64,000 nucleotides of DNA from Streptomyces sp. NBC_01549 (GCF_026339955.1 NZ_JAPEPW010000002.1:1054001-1118000), one strand, 5' to 3'; counted from the first letter of the stretch, positions 8,314 to 17,626 are shown. Notes: generated by a model from the sequence alone, not told the origin. Translations and numbers: made by a program.

Positions 8314-10185
8314 ATGCCCACGCTGTACAACCTGTGCGAGGAGCCCGACTTCTGTCTCCGATTCGTCGACGGGGGTCCGACGACCGACCGCGCGGTCGAT
8401 TCCATACGGGCCCTGTCCTTGGCCGCGACCGCGGGCGGCTCACTGGGTGACGTCCGGGACACGCTGGTGGTAATCGGTGACTTCTGGGATTCCGGGCGGA
8501 CGTCCGTGCACGAGGAGGTCGGGCCGTTGCTGCGTGAGCTGTCCCGTCGGCGGGCCGCCGGTCTCGCCGTGGTGGTGCAGGAGCACGGCGCGCAGGCCGT
8601 TCCGGTGGTGATCCGCAGCTCGGCCGTCCGCCTCGGCGTGCCGCTGCTCACCACGACGAAGGCGCTGCGCGACTGGCAGGAACTGATACCGCGGCTGCGC
8701 GAGTACCGCTACCGGCAGGCCGAATGGCACGCCGATCAGCTCACCGCGCTGCTGAACCGGCTTCCGGACCGGTTCGCCGGCCTGGACACGGACGCGGACG
8801 CGATGCAGCGGATCGTGGACTGGCTGGCGGCCGCCGTGGACGCGGATGTGGTGGTCGGTGATCCCCTGCGCGGCGCACTGGCCGCGGCACCCGATGCCCT
8901 CACCCGGCGGTCCCCTCGCACCACCTCCCCACAGACACGGTCGTTCCCCCTGAGCGCCGCCGGATCCGGCGCGGTGCTGTCGGTGACCGCCCGCCGTCCG
9001 CTCGACGACGTACGCACCGAGCTGCTGGAGCACGCGGCCAAGGCGCTGGGCCTCGTCGACCGGGCCCGGATGCGCGACCAACTGACCGAGACCCGGCGCG
9101 AGGTGCAGCTGAGCGTCCTGCAACTGCTGATGGTAGGTGAGGAGGTGGCCGCCCAGCGCGTGCTGGCCGGCCTCGCGCCGGGACTGCTGGCGACCGAGTC
9201 GGTACGTGTCCATGTGATCGACTGCGCGCGGGAGGACCGAGAGGTGGCGCTCCGGCGGGCGGAGGACGCACTCGCCGGACGCGCGCTGCTGGCACGGTGC
9301 CCGGTGTTCAACCACCTGATCGTGGTCGATCCGCTGCGGACGGACGAGGACGCTCCACGCAGCGTGTGGCACGCGCTCGGAGAGGTGGTCGCCACCCTGC
9401 CCGGGCACTGCATGGGCGGCAGCGAGGTGTACGCGCTGAGCAGTGTGGCGGACGCCTACACGCAGGCGGCCGGCACCCTGGTGACGGCGCGCCGGACACC
9501 CGGCCGGGTGGCACGCGCCGAACAGCGTGCCGACCTCATGGACGTCCTGCCGCCGGCCACGGCCCGACGGTGGGCGGGCACCCTGCTGCGCCCGGTGCTC
9601 ACCCTTCCGGCCGGGCAGCGCGAACAGCTCGTACGGACGCTGGAGTTGGGGCTCGAGTATCCACACACGGCCGTCGGCCGTCTGCTCGGCATCCACCGCA
9701 ACACGGTGACGCACCGCATCAGCAAGGGCTTCGATCTGCTCGGCCTCGACCGCGGCCAGGTGCTGAACCGGGTGGTGGTCTCGACGGCGCTCCAGGTCGT
9801 CGTGAAGTACGGCCATGACGCGCACTCGGCCGACCCGGCGGCCGACTTCACGGCGATGGTGTCCGCTCCGGAGGTCCGCGCCTGGGCCGACTCGTTCCTC
9901 GAGCCGCTGCGGGCCGACCGCCGCGACCTGCTGCGCACGCTCAGGGTCTGGCTGGAGAACGACACCCACACCGGGCGGACGGCCGCGGCGCTGGACCTTG
10001 CGCCGGTGACGGTCCGCAGTCATCTGCGGGCCGCCGCGCCGCTGATCCAACGCGACCTGCCGGTGAGCCCGGACGAGACGGAGGTGCTCGACGGGAACGA
10101 GCACGAACAGGCGCTCAGCGGTGTACGCCCGGTGGCGTTCGCGCTGCACGCCAGCACCGGCCGTCCCTCCCTGCCGCACGCCTGA
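8314..10185 (+). CDS. PucR-like transcriptional regulator with two C-terminal helix-turn-helix regions
   Basis: A 623-residue regulator. The N-terminal part resembles the PucR purine-catabolism sensor domain, and the middle region (about 150-400) a GAF/GGDEF-like sensory segment without recognisable catalytic motifs. Near residue 452, TAVGRLLGIHRNTVTHRI is the PucR-type HTH. A second HTH-like segment (TAAALDLAPVTVRSHLRAA) follows near residue 552. AAAGGA precedes the ATG at 8314, and TACGGT near 8267 may be a -10 box. The ligand and targets are unknown. The stop codon lies inside a 21-bp repeat (10173-10193). Confidence 0.75.
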   Translation: MPTLYNLCEEPDFCLRFVDGGPTTDRAVDSIRALSLAATAGGSLGDVRDTLVVIGDFWDSGRTSVHEEVGPLLRELSRRRAAGLAVVVQEHGAQAVPVVIRSSAVRLGVPLLTTTKALRDWQELIPRLREYRYRQAEWHADQLTALLNRLPDRFAGLDTDADAMQRIVDWLAAAVDADVVVGDPLRGALAAAPDALTRRSPRTTSPQTRSFPLSAAGSGAVLSVTARRPLDDVRTELLEHAAKALGLVDRARMRDQLTETRREVQLSVLQLLMVGEEVAAQRVLAGLAPGLLATESVRVHVIDCAREDREVALRRAEDALAGRALLARCPVFNHLIVVDPLRTDEDAPRSVWHALGEVVATLPGHCMGGSEVYALSSVADAYTQAAGTLVTARRTPGRVARAEQRADLMDVLPPATARRWAGTLLRPVLTLPAGQREQLVRTLELGLEYPHTAVGRLLGIHRNTVTHRISKGFDLLGLDRGQVLNRVVVSTALQVVVKYGHDAHSADPAADFTAMVSAPEVRAWADSFLEPLRADRRDLLRTLRVWLENDTHTGRTAAALDLAPVTVRSHLRAAAPLIQRDLPVSPDETEVLDGNEHEQALSGVRPVAFALHASTGRPSLPHA

Positions 10186-10221
10186 GCCCGCCCCTTCCCC
10201 GCCGCACGCCTGAGCCCGCCC
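10173..10221. repeat. Exact 21-bp direct repeat at the end of the PucR-like gene
   Basis: A 21-bp sequence beginning GCCGCACGCCTGAG occurs at 10173-10193 and again at 10201-10221, with a 28-bp period. The first copy contains the stop codon of the regulator. It looks like a local duplication, with no obvious function. Confidence 0.85.
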
Positions 10222-10238
10222 TCTCACCGGTGCCGGAC

Positions 10239-10328
10239 TGTGCACCGGTAAGGGTCGCGCCCGCCCTCTTGTGCACCGGAACGGCTCCGGTCCGCCCCGG
10301 CGGTGCGTCCGGCGGGCCGACTGTGCAC
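10239..10328. repeat. Three TGTGCAC elements upstream of the 32-residue ORF
   Basis: TGTGCAC occurs at 10239-10245, 10270-10276 and 10322-10328, twice followed by CGG. The 231-bp gap between 10185 and 10416 contains no other gene. The elements could be operator half-sites for the small ORF or the esterase downstream; this is inference. Confidence 0.4.
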
Positions 10329-10415
10329 GCGTGACATGGCACGCCCGGACGGCGCTTCCTAGCGTGGCGCTCGCCCGCCCGACGCCACGTCCGGGCCGGC
10401 GCGAAGGAGGTCGCC

Positions 10416-10514
10416 GTGAACATCAACCGCTGGTCGCGCAAGAGCGAGGACGACCGGGTCCGGCCCCGTGACACCGGATGGCCCGTGGCCCGGGCCCAAG
10501 GCCCCGGTGACTGA
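10416..10514 (+). CDS. Small ORF (32 residues), unknown
   Basis: A GTG start with a strong GAAGGAGG site five bases upstream opens a frame of 32 basic, Arg/Asp-rich residues beginning MNINRWSRKSEDD and ending at TGA 10512-10514. No family is recognised. It lies 82 bp before the acetylxylan esterase-like gene and could be a leader peptide or an independent small protein. The main support is the quality of the ribosome-binding site. Confidence 0.45.
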   Translation: MNINRWSRKSEDDRVRPRDTGWPVARAQGPGD

Positions 10515-10595
10515 CCGAGGGGAGGTCTGGCGGCCCTCCGGCGTCACACGTACGGTGTGATCATCCGCACTCGTGACGTCAAAAGGTGGTCCTTC

Positions 10596-11561
10596 ATGGC
10601 CCAGTTCGACCTCCCCCTCGACGAACTTCGCGAATACCGCAGCGCGTCCGCCGAGCCCGAGGGCTTCGACACCTTCTGGGCCAAGACCCTGCAAGAGGCG
10701 CGGGAGCATGATCTCGACGCGCGCTTCGAACCCGTTCAGACGCCCCTGAAGACCGTCAAGGTGTACGACGTGACGTTCGCCGGGTTCGGCGGGCACCCGA
10801 TCAAGGGCTGGCTCACGCTGCCCGCCTGGGCGAACTCTCCCCTGCCCACGGTCGTCGAGTTCGTCGGATACGGCGGCGGGCGCGGCCTCTCGCACACGCA
10901 TCTGCTGTGGGCCTCGGCCGGCTTCGCGCACTTCGTGATGGACACCCGTGGACAGGGCAGCGGCTGGGGCGGCGGCGAGACCCCGGACCCGGTGGGCAGC
11001 GCGCCCTCGTACCCCGGTTACATGACCCGGGGCATCGACGCGCCCGAGAACTACTACTACCGCCGCGTGTTCACGGACGGCGTGCGGGCGGTGGAGGCGG
11101 CCCGCTCGCATCCGCTGGTCGACGCGGAGCGCGTGGCGGCCGTCGGCGGCAGTCAGGGCGGCGGGATCACCATCGCGGTGGGCGGTCTGGTCCCCGACCT
11201 GGCCGCGATCGCGCCCGACGTGCCGTTCCTGTGCGACTTCCCGCGCGCGACGACGCTCACCGACCGGCACCCGTACCGGGAGATCGGCAACTACCTCAAG
11301 ACCTACCGCGGCCGCACCGAGGACGTGCTGCGCACGCTGTCCTACTTCGACGGAGTGCACTTCGCGGCGCGCGGCCGCGCGCCGGCCCTCTTCTCGGTCG
11401 CGCTGGAGGACCAGACCTGCCCGCCCTCCACGATCTTCGCGGCCTTCAACGCGTGGGACCACGAGGACAAGAAGATCGAGGTCTACGACTTCAACGACCA
11501 CGAGGGCGGCGGCACCTACCAGGAGGCGGCCAAGCTGGACTGGCTGCCCGCGTATCTCTGA
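10596..11561 (+). CDS. Acetylxylan esterase / cephalosporin-C deacetylase family protein (CE7)
   Basis: A 321-residue alpha/beta hydrolase, the usual length of carbohydrate esterase family 7. The nucleophile serine lies in GGSQGGG (about residue 186). Downstream, the acid residue is in ALEDQTCPP and the histidine in DHEGGG. The family RGQGSGWGGG oxyanion-region motif is also present. No signal peptide is seen, so it probably deacetylates short imported acetylated xylo-oligosaccharides in the cytoplasm. ATG 10596 follows AGGTGG. Confidence 0.9.
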   Translation: MAQFDLPLDELREYRSASAEPEGFDTFWAKTLQEAREHDLDARFEPVQTPLKTVKVYDVTFAGFGGHPIKGWLTLPAWANSPLPTVVEFVGYGGGRGLSHTHLLWASAGFAHFVMDTRGQGSGWGGGETPDPVGSAPSYPGYMTRGIDAPENYYYRRVFTDGVRAVEAARSHPLVDAERVAAVGGSQGGGITIAVGGLVPDLAAIAPDVPFLCDFPRATTLTDRHPYREIGNYLKTYRGRTEDVLRTLSYFDGVHFAARGRAPALFSVALEDQTCPPSTIFAAFNAWDHEDKKIEVYDFNDHEGGGTYQEAAKLDWLPAYL

Positions 11562-11667
11562 CGCGGCCGGAACGTCGGACCGGCCGTGGTGACCCGCGAC
11601 CACTCGAACGTCTTCGCGGGTCACCAGGAGCCGACCGGTCCGCTGTTCCTGGCGTGACGGCCGGTGC

Positions 11668-12717
11668 TCAGCCCGCCGTCCCGCGCGGTACGACCGTCGA
11701 CAGGACGGCGGGCAGGGGGTACCAGTCCGCCGAGACCACGCTGGCGTGCTGTCGGGCGAGGAGGGTGACGCGGTCGAGGGCCTCGGCCTGGGTGGGATTG
11801 GTGCCGTCGATGGCCGGGGGCACGTTCTGGCCGTCGGTCATGACGACGAGGTAGTGGCGGTCGTCGTACCAGGCGGTGTCGATGGTGCCGTTCGCGTAGG
11901 TGGCGGCGTCGCCGTCGAAGATCACGAACCAGGGGCGGATGGTCGGGTCCGTGTAGCGGGTGCGCGGGTCGCCCGTCGCCGCGTTGTGCACGGCGGGGAA
12001 GGCGGCCGCCTCGCGCAGGCGCCCGGCCGCGGCGAGGTCGCGGAGGTAGGTGGCGTACTCGCGGTCGGTCCAGAGCGAGTCGAAAGGGTTGCCCTCCTCG
12101 ACGGTGCCGGGGATCAGCTCGACCATGAACTTGCCGGCGAGGGCCGAGCGGGCGGGCCAGCCGTCGGCGCGTACGGCCGAGTCGAGGTCGGTGTGGGAGC
12201 CGACGACGTCGGAGGGGCGCAGCAGGGCGTCGCCGAGCTTCGCGGTGAGCAGGGCATCCAGTTGGGCGGGGCCGCGGCCAGCGTTGGCCGCGAAGCCGTC
12301 CTTCATCTCGATCTTCAGCTGGATCGGCCGGTGGCCCGGGTGCGCGTCGTGCCAGGCCTTGATGTCGGAGAGGCAGCCCGCCAGGTCGCGGTTGGTGGAC
12401 TTGGTGCGCAGCTCCGAGGCGTTCGCCGCGTTCTCGCAGTTGTTGTCGTTGCCGATCGGGTTGCTGTGCGAGACACGCCAGGAGGCGCCGAACACATTGG
12501 TCCACACGTCGAGTTCGAGCATGCCGGCGCCGGAGTCCAACGCGTCGGCGAAGTAGGTGTACTTCGCCTTGTCGTAGGAGTTGTGGACGCCGACCCAGGT
12601 GCTGGCGGAGTACGAGAGGTCCGCGGCGGTGGCGCCGGGGGCCGTGGTCAGGGCGAGGGCTCCCGCCATCGCCACCGCGATCCCGGTACGCGTCAACACC
12701 CTCACATGTCTGTGCAT
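11668..12717 (-). CDS. Secreted phosphatidylinositol-specific phospholipase C-like protein
   Basis: A 349-residue protein. Its signal peptide has a basic n-region, an ALALTTAPGATA core and cleavage near residue 32. After it come the PI-PLC-like HNSYDKAKY motif with the first catalytic histidine, the acidic MLELDVW segment, RVSHSNPIG with the second histidine, and QLKIEMKDG. This pattern fits the Ca2+-dependent PI-PLC family known from Streptomyces rather than the Bacillus enzyme. It is likely extracellular and cleaves inositol phospholipids. Confidence 0.8.
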   Translation of the reverse strand: MHRHVRVLTRTGIAVAMAGALALTTAPGATAADLSYSASTWVGVHNSYDKAKYTYFADALDSGAGMLELDVWTNVFGASWRVSHSNPIGNDNNCENAANASELRTKSTNRDLAGCLSDIKAWHDAHPGHRPIQLKIEMKDGFAANAGRGPAQLDALLTAKLGDALLRPSDVVGSHTDLDSAVRADGWPARSALAGKFMVELIPGTVEEGNPFDSLWTDREYATYLRDLAAAGRLREAAAFPAVHNAATGDPRTRYTDPTIRPWFVIFDGDAATYANGTIDTAWYDDRHYLVVMTDGQNVPPAIDGTNPTQAEALDRVTLLARQHASVVSADWYPLPAVLSTVVPRGTAG

Positions 12718-12913
12718 GCTCCCCTGCCTCCTGCGTCTCGGTGGTCAACCGACGTGCAGCGTAGGGGTGTTGGGTGACATCCGGAAGATGGGGCGGTAAA
12801 GGAACGACGAGCGGCCGCGACACACGCGAAGACGGATGCCGTCACATCACTTCCACCCAGTCCGACCAGTCGGTATGTTCGGGGCCGGAATCCCTACGGA
12901 TGACGGAGGTCCC

Positions 12914-14080
12914 ATGACCCGGCCCGCGCCACTTGTTCACGGCCACTGCGACGCCCGCTTCGCGGCGGTGCGCACCGCGTTCGAGGAGAACTTCCAGGGC
13001 CGCGACGAGCTCGGCGCGGCCGTGGCCGTCACGCTCGGCGGTGAGACGGTGGTCGACCTGTGGGGCGGTTGGGCCGACGCGGCGCGCACCCGGCCCTGGG
13101 AGCGCGAGACGCTGGTCAACGTCTGGTCGACGTCCAAGGGCCCGACCTCGCTGTGCGCGCACATCCTGGCCGATCGCGGGCTGCTCGACCTCGACGCCCC
13201 GGTGGCCGCGTACTGGCCGGAGTTCGCGGCGGCGGGCAAGGAGTCCGTGCTCGTACGGCATCTGCTGTCGCACCGCGCGGGGCTGGCCGGGCTGCGCGAG
13301 CCGCACGACCTGGACCAGCTGTGCGACTGGGAGCTGACCGTCGAGCGGCTGGCGGCGCAGGAGCCCTGGTGGGAGCCGGGGACCCGGTCCGGGTACCACG
13401 CGCTCACCTTCGGCCATCTGGTGGGAGAGGTGGTGCGGCGGGTCTCTGGACTCCGGCCGGGCGCGTTCCTGGAGCGGGAGGTGACCGGGCCGCTCGGGAT
13501 CGACTTCACCATCGGACTGCCGGAGAAGGAGGCCGGCCGGGCGGCCGAGCTGGTGCATCCGCCGGTCACGTCGAGCAGTGAACAGGCCGCGATCTTCGCC
13601 CAGTTGGCGCCGGCGGCGGTGGCCGCCCTCGCCAACCCGCCGGTCGGCGCCGCCGAGGCCAACACGGCCCGGTGGCGGGCCGCCGAGATACCGGCGGCGA
13701 ACGGCCACGGCACGGCCCGGGCGGTCGCGGCGCTGTACGGGATCTTCGCCGGGCGCGGGTCGTACGGTTCCCGTCAGGTGCTCTCCCCGGAGGCCGCCGA
13801 GCGGGTGCGCGAGGGGCAGGGCAGCTGCCGGGACCTGGTGCTGGGCGCCGGGTTCGCGCACGAGACGGAGACCGGTCTCGGGCTGTGGCTGAGTGGACCC
13901 AATGGCTCGTACGGCCCCAACCCGAGGGCTTTCGGACACGACGGCTTCGGCGGGTCCTGTGGTCTCGCCGACCCGGAGTCGGGCCTCTCCCTGGGTTACG
14001 TCATGAACCGGATGGGCCCTCACATCGCCGACGATCCAAGGAAGATGGCGCTTGTGGACGCCCTGTACAGCGCGCTCTGA
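12914..14080 (+). CDS. Serine hydrolase, class C beta-lactamase/esterase (EstB-like) family
   Basis: A 388-residue penicillin-binding-protein-like hydrolase. The S-x-x-K motif is STSK (about residues 71-74), YHALTFG replaces the usual Y-x-N triad element, and FGHDGFGGS near the C-terminus is the H-x-G motif. This set matches EstB-like esterases rather than true beta-lactamases. No signal peptide is visible. ATG 12914 has GGAGG five bases upstream. The substrate is unknown. Confidence 0.85.
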   Translation: MTRPAPLVHGHCDARFAAVRTAFEENFQGRDELGAAVAVTLGGETVVDLWGGWADAARTRPWERETLVNVWSTSKGPTSLCAHILADRGLLDLDAPVAAYWPEFAAAGKESVLVRHLLSHRAGLAGLREPHDLDQLCDWELTVERLAAQEPWWEPGTRSGYHALTFGHLVGEVVRRVSGLRPGAFLEREVTGPLGIDFTIGLPEKEAGRAAELVHPPVTSSSEQAAIFAQLAPAAVAALANPPVGAAEANTARWRAAEIPAANGHGTARAVAALYGIFAGRGSYGSRQVLSPEAAERVREGQGSCRDLVLGAGFAHETETGLGLWLSGPNGSYGPNPRAFGHDGFGGSCGLADPESGLSLGYVMNRMGPHIADDPRKMALVDALYSAL

Positions 14081-14146
14081 GCGCGCTTTCGACGCCCGGT
14101 GGGTGCGGGCTGAAACCGGCCGAACCGTCCGACCGCTCTTCCCTCG

Positions 14147-14158
14147 TGGTTTAGACCA
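14147..14158. promoter_or_regulatory. DasR/HutC-type operator (dre-like)
   Basis: TGGTTTAGACCA lies 93 bp upstream of the GntR gene. It differs by one base from the core TGGTCTAGACCA of the DasR-responsive element of Streptomyces. A second palindrome, CTAGATCTAG, follows at 14162-14171. Because the downstream gene is a HutC-type GntR regulator, the same family as DasR, the site is probably an autoregulatory operator or a DasR target. Confidence 0.6.
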
Positions 14159-14250
14159 ATGCTAGATCTAGTGGCGCACAGAGCCCGCATGGCTACGTTT
14201 TGTCACCACGATCACCCGCTCATCACGGTCACCTCGCAGGAGGCGCGGAC

Positions 14251-14991
14251 ATGGCCCGCACCACCGGTCCAACCAGTACCCACCCGTCCGACCAGGAGCC
14301 CCGTTACGCGCGGATCGCCGCACAATTGCTCGGCGATCTGCGCGACGGGACCGTTCAGCCCGGTGAACGACTTCCGGGAGAAAGGGAGTTGGCCACGCGC
14401 TTCGGCGTCAGCCGCGAGACGGTACGCCAGGCGTTGCAGCGGCTGCGGCGCGACGGCCTCGTCTCCACCGACCGGCGTGGCAGCCACGCCACCCTGCCCG
14501 GCACCACGGCCGAGCACATCCCCTCACTCGACTTCCCCGTAGGCGCGCACACCGCCGAGCCCTGCGCCGTCCACCGCGCCAGCGTCACCTGGGAGGCTCC
14601 CCCGCCGGAGCACGCCGAGGCGCTGGGGCTCGCGCCGACCCGGCCGACCCTCGTCCATCGCTACGAGTCGGCCGCGGCGGACGGCAGCGGACTGCGTACG
14701 GCCTTCACCTCGTTCTCCGCCGTCGCCGTGACCGAGGTCGAGGAGCTCGCCCGCTATCGCGACCGCGCGGACGGCTCCGCGTCGGCGCAGCTGCGGCGGG
14801 CGTACGACTGGATGCGCAAGGCCGGGCTGACCCTGCACCACCGGGACGCGATCACCAGGCTCCCGCAGTCCGTGCGGGTCACCCGGCGCGTGCACGACCA
14901 GTACGACCGCCCCCTGGAGATCACCGAACTGGTGGTGGAGGCCCAACAGGACGCCCTGGTCTACGAGTTCACACTGCCGGCGGCCGGGTGA
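14251..14991 (+). CDS. GntR-family regulator, HutC subfamily (UTRA domain)
   Basis: A 246-residue regulator. The N-terminal wHTH contains RYARIAAQLLGDL and FGVSRETVRQALQRL (residues about 50-64). A C-terminal UTRA ligand-binding domain begins near residue 95 and ends with TELVVEAQQDALVYEF. Related HutC proteins sense sugar phosphates or histidine intermediates; the ligand here is not evident. AGGAGG precedes ATG 14251. The dre-like site at 14147 points to autoregulation. Confidence 0.88.
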   Translation: MARTTGPTSTHPSDQEPRYARIAAQLLGDLRDGTVQPGERLPGERELATRFGVSRETVRQALQRLRRDGLVSTDRRGSHATLPGTTAEHIPSLDFPVGAHTAEPCAVHRASVTWEAPPPEHAEALGLAPTRPTLVHRYESAAADGSGLRTAFTSFSAVAVTEVEELARYRDRADGSASAQLRRAYDWMRKAGLTLHHRDAITRLPQSVRVTRRVHDQYDRPLEITELVVEAQQDALVYEFTLPAAG

Positions 14992-15040
14992 CTCCGGTCC
15001 TGGGACTGGCGGCTGTCGGCGCGGACGGCAACAGCGCGGG

Positions 15041-15919
15041 TCAGTCGGAACCGGAAGCGGCGGAGGGGGCGCCGCCGCTTCGGGCGGCCACGACCATCCG
15101 GCAGCGCGGGCTGCCGTCACGCCGCCACCCGAACTCGGGCAGCGTCTGGAGCTCCACCTCGAACCCCGCCCGCGTCAGCTCCCGCTGTACGTCGCCGAGC
15201 CGGAAGGCCCGGTAGTACATGACGAACGGTGGCCGCCAGACGGCGTTGCGCACCCGCATCCCCGCGTCGAAGCCCAGCAGGGCCCAGTACCAGGGCGAGC
15301 TCGGGCGGGGCGGGGCCGTGATGGGGAACGCGAAGCGCCCGCCCGGTCGCAGGACGGAGTGGACCTGGGCGAACAGGCCCGGCAGCTCGCGCGGCAGGAA
15401 GTGCCCGAACGCGCCGAAGCTGACGACGAGGTCGAAGACGGGACCGAAGGGCAGGGCCCGCGCGTCACCCCGTACCCATGCGAGGTGTGGCGGCGTCCCC
15501 TGGTCCACGCCCTCGTACGATCCCGGGCCCGCCTCCGCCCACGCGCCGGGCCACGGGCGCGTTCGGCCGCCGGGGCGCGCACCCCCCGGCGCGTCCGCAT
15601 CCGTACGCTTCGATCCCCCCGTACCCGCCCGCTCCCGCCCCACGGCCAGCATCCCCGCGCTGATGTCGATCCCGGTGACACTCCCCCGGCACAGTCCGCT
15701 CAGCACCTCCATGCCCGCGCCGGTGCCGCAGCACAGGTCGAGACCGTGGTCGAACGGGCCGATGGGGCCCAGTGCACGGGCCACGGCGTCGAGGACCGAG
15801 TCCGGGGTCCGGAACGGCGTGTGGTCGAACTTGGGTGCGAGCAGGTCATAGCCGTGCTCGACGGAGGACAGTGCCTGCGCGACCAGTTCGCGGAGAGTGG
15901 GACCTTGCGGGGTGAACAT
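15041..15919 (-). CDS. Class I SAM-dependent methyltransferase
   Basis: A 292-residue methyltransferase with motif I GLDLCCGTGAGMEVL, an acidic SAM-ribose-binding segment (GIDISAGML), and post-motif LRPGGRFAFPI. A low-complexity Gly/Ala/Pro insertion lies around residues 130-160. It is probably transcribed as a leaderless mRNA: TAAGCT (15932-15927 on the minus strand) ends seven bases before the ATG. It is divergent from the GH13 gene. The substrate is unknown. Confidence 0.8.
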   Translation of the reverse strand: MFTPQGPTLRELVAQALSSVEHGYDLLAPKFDHTPFRTPDSVLDAVARALGPIGPFDHGLDLCCGTGAGMEVLSGLCRGSVTGIDISAGMLAVGRERAGTGGSKRTDADAPGGARPGGRTRPWPGAWAEAGPGSYEGVDQGTPPHLAWVRGDARALPFGPVFDLVVSFGAFGHFLPRELPGLFAQVHSVLRPGGRFAFPITAPPRPSSPWYWALLGFDAGMRVRNAVWRPPFVMYYRAFRLGDVQRELTRAGFEVELQTLPEFGWRRDGSPRCRMVVAARSGGAPSAASGSD

Positions 15920-15960
15920 CACCCTCAGCTTAGGGGCAGCGCGCGCCCCGGGCGTCGGTC

Positions 15961-15974
15961 TAGGGTCCCGTTCA
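15961..15974 (+). promoter_or_regulatory. Leaderless promoter -10 of the GH13 gene
   Basis: TAGGGT (15961-15966), a common actinobacterial -10 variant, ends seven bases before ATG 15974, and no Shine-Dalgarno sequence is present. Transcription should start at or next to the A of the start codon. Confidence 0.6.
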
Positions 15975-17626
15975 TGACTTCGTTCCGTCCCGCCCCCGCC
16001 TGGCTGGCCGACGCCGTCTTCTACCAGATCTATCCGCAGTCCTTCGCCGACTCCAACGGCGACGGCATCGGCGACTTCAACGGGATCGCCGAGCGTCTCG
16101 ACCACCTCGCGTGGCTGGGCGTGAACACCGTGTGGCTGAACCCGTGCTTCGCCTCACCGTTCCGCGACGCCGGGTACGACGTCTGCGACTACCTGGCCGT
16201 CGCACCCCGCTACGGCTCCCTGGACGACCTGGCCAAGCTGGTCGACGAGGCGGGCCGGCGCGGCATCCGGGTCCTGCTGGATCTCGTGGCCGGTCACACC
16301 TCCGACGAGCACCCATGGTTCAAGGCCGCCGCGAACGATCCGGCCGACGACCGGTACATCTGGGCGTCCGAGGGCCGGCCCGACGGCTTCGTCCCCTCCC
16401 CCGGCACCCGCCCCGGCGCGTACCTTCCGAACTTCTTCGCCTTCCAGCCCGCCCTCAACTTCGGCTACGCGCGGTCGGATCCGGCCGAGCCCTGGCGCCG
16501 GCCGGTCGACGCGGACGGACCGCGCGCCAACCGGGCGGCGCTGCGCACGATCATGGACCACTGGCTGGGTCTCGGCCTGTCCGGCTTCCGTGTCGACATG
16601 GCCGCGTCGCTCGTCAAGGACGACGCGGACAAGACGGAAACCGCCGAGGTCTGGAGCGAGTTGCGCCACTGGCTGGACGCCACGCATCCGGACGCGGTGC
16701 TGCTCTCGGAGTGGGGCGAACCGGAGGTGTCCGTCCCTGCGGGCTTCCACGCGGACTTCTTCCTGCAGTTCGGCGGCCCCACCGACGGCCTCGCCCTGCG
16801 CTCGCTGTGGAGCAACGACGAGGGGACGGTCAACGAGAGCTGGGACCCGCTCGACTGCTTCTTCGACCGAAGCGGCCGGGGTTCGCCGCGCCCCTTCCTC
16901 AAAGCCTGGGAGAAGGCGTCCAGCGCGCTCGGCGCGAGCGGTTTCATCTCCCTCCCCACGGCCAACCACGACTTCTCCCGCCTCAACTGCGGCCCGCGCA
17001 CGCCCGAGCAACTGCCCGCCGCCTTCGCGTTCCAGCTCACCTGGCCGACGCTCCCGGCGATCTACTACGGCGACGAGATCGGCATGCGCTACCTTCCGGG
17101 CCTGCCCGACAAGGAGGGCAGCGTCCTCGGCCCCCGCTACAACCGCGCGGGCTCCCGCACGCCGATGCAGTGGGACGAGGGCCCAAACGCCGGTTTCTCC
17201 ACCGCCGCACCGGACCGTCTCTACCTCCCCGTCGACCCGTCCCCCACCCGCCCGACCGTCGCCGCCCAACACGCCGACGAGGCCTCGCTCCTCCACCTCG
17301 TACGCCGCCTCATCACCCTCCGCACCCACATCCCGGAACTCGGCTCCCGGGGCTCGGTGGAGGTGCTGCACGCCGGCCATCCGTTCGTGTACCTGCGCGG
17401 CGGAAGGTACCTCGTGGTCATCAACCCGAAGGAGCAGAAGGCGAGTTGCACCTACGACGGTGCCCGCGCAGGGGCGCCCCTGGAGGCCGACGGGGTCATG
17501 GTGAGCGGCTCCACGATCACCGCCGAGGGATTCGGGTACGGGATCCTCGACCTCGGCACCGACCGCCAGCACCTGTCCGGCCCTAGGACCTGGACTCGTC
17601 CAGGAACGCGCACACCGCCTCCGTGA
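15974..17626 (+). CDS. Glycoside hydrolase family 13 (alpha-glucosidase/alpha-amylase type)
   Basis: A 550-residue cytoplasmic GH13 enzyme. It starts with AWLADAVFYQIYPQSFADSN, typical of oligo-1,6-glucosidase and alpha-glucosidase members. The catalytic nucleophile Asp lies in GFRVDMA (about residue 205), the acid Glu in LLSEWGEP (about 244), and the transition-state Asp in TANHDFSR (about 331). It is likely to hydrolyse alpha-glucosidic oligosaccharides. It is transcribed from a leaderless promoter divergent to the methyltransferase. Its last 44 bp overlap the convergent alpha/beta hydrolase gene. Confidence 0.9.
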   Translation: MTSFRPAPAWLADAVFYQIYPQSFADSNGDGIGDFNGIAERLDHLAWLGVNTVWLNPCFASPFRDAGYDVCDYLAVAPRYGSLDDLAKLVDEAGRRGIRVLLDLVAGHTSDEHPWFKAAANDPADDRYIWASEGRPDGFVPSPGTRPGAYLPNFFAFQPALNFGYARSDPAEPWRRPVDADGPRANRAALRTIMDHWLGLGLSGFRVDMAASLVKDDADKTETAEVWSELRHWLDATHPDAVLLSEWGEPEVSVPAGFHADFFLQFGGPTDGLALRSLWSNDEGTVNESWDPLDCFFDRSGRGSPRPFLKAWEKASSALGASGFISLPTANHDFSRLNCGPRTPEQLPAAFAFQLTWPTLPAIYYGDEIGMRYLPGLPDKEGSVLGPRYNRAGSRTPMQWDEGPNAGFSTAAPDRLYLPVDPSPTRPTVAAQHADEASLLHLVRRLITLRTHIPELGSRGSVEVLHAGHPFVYLRGGRYLVVINPKEQKASCTYDGARAGAPLEADGVMVSGSTITAEGFGYGILDLGTDRQHLSGPRTWTRPGTRTPPP

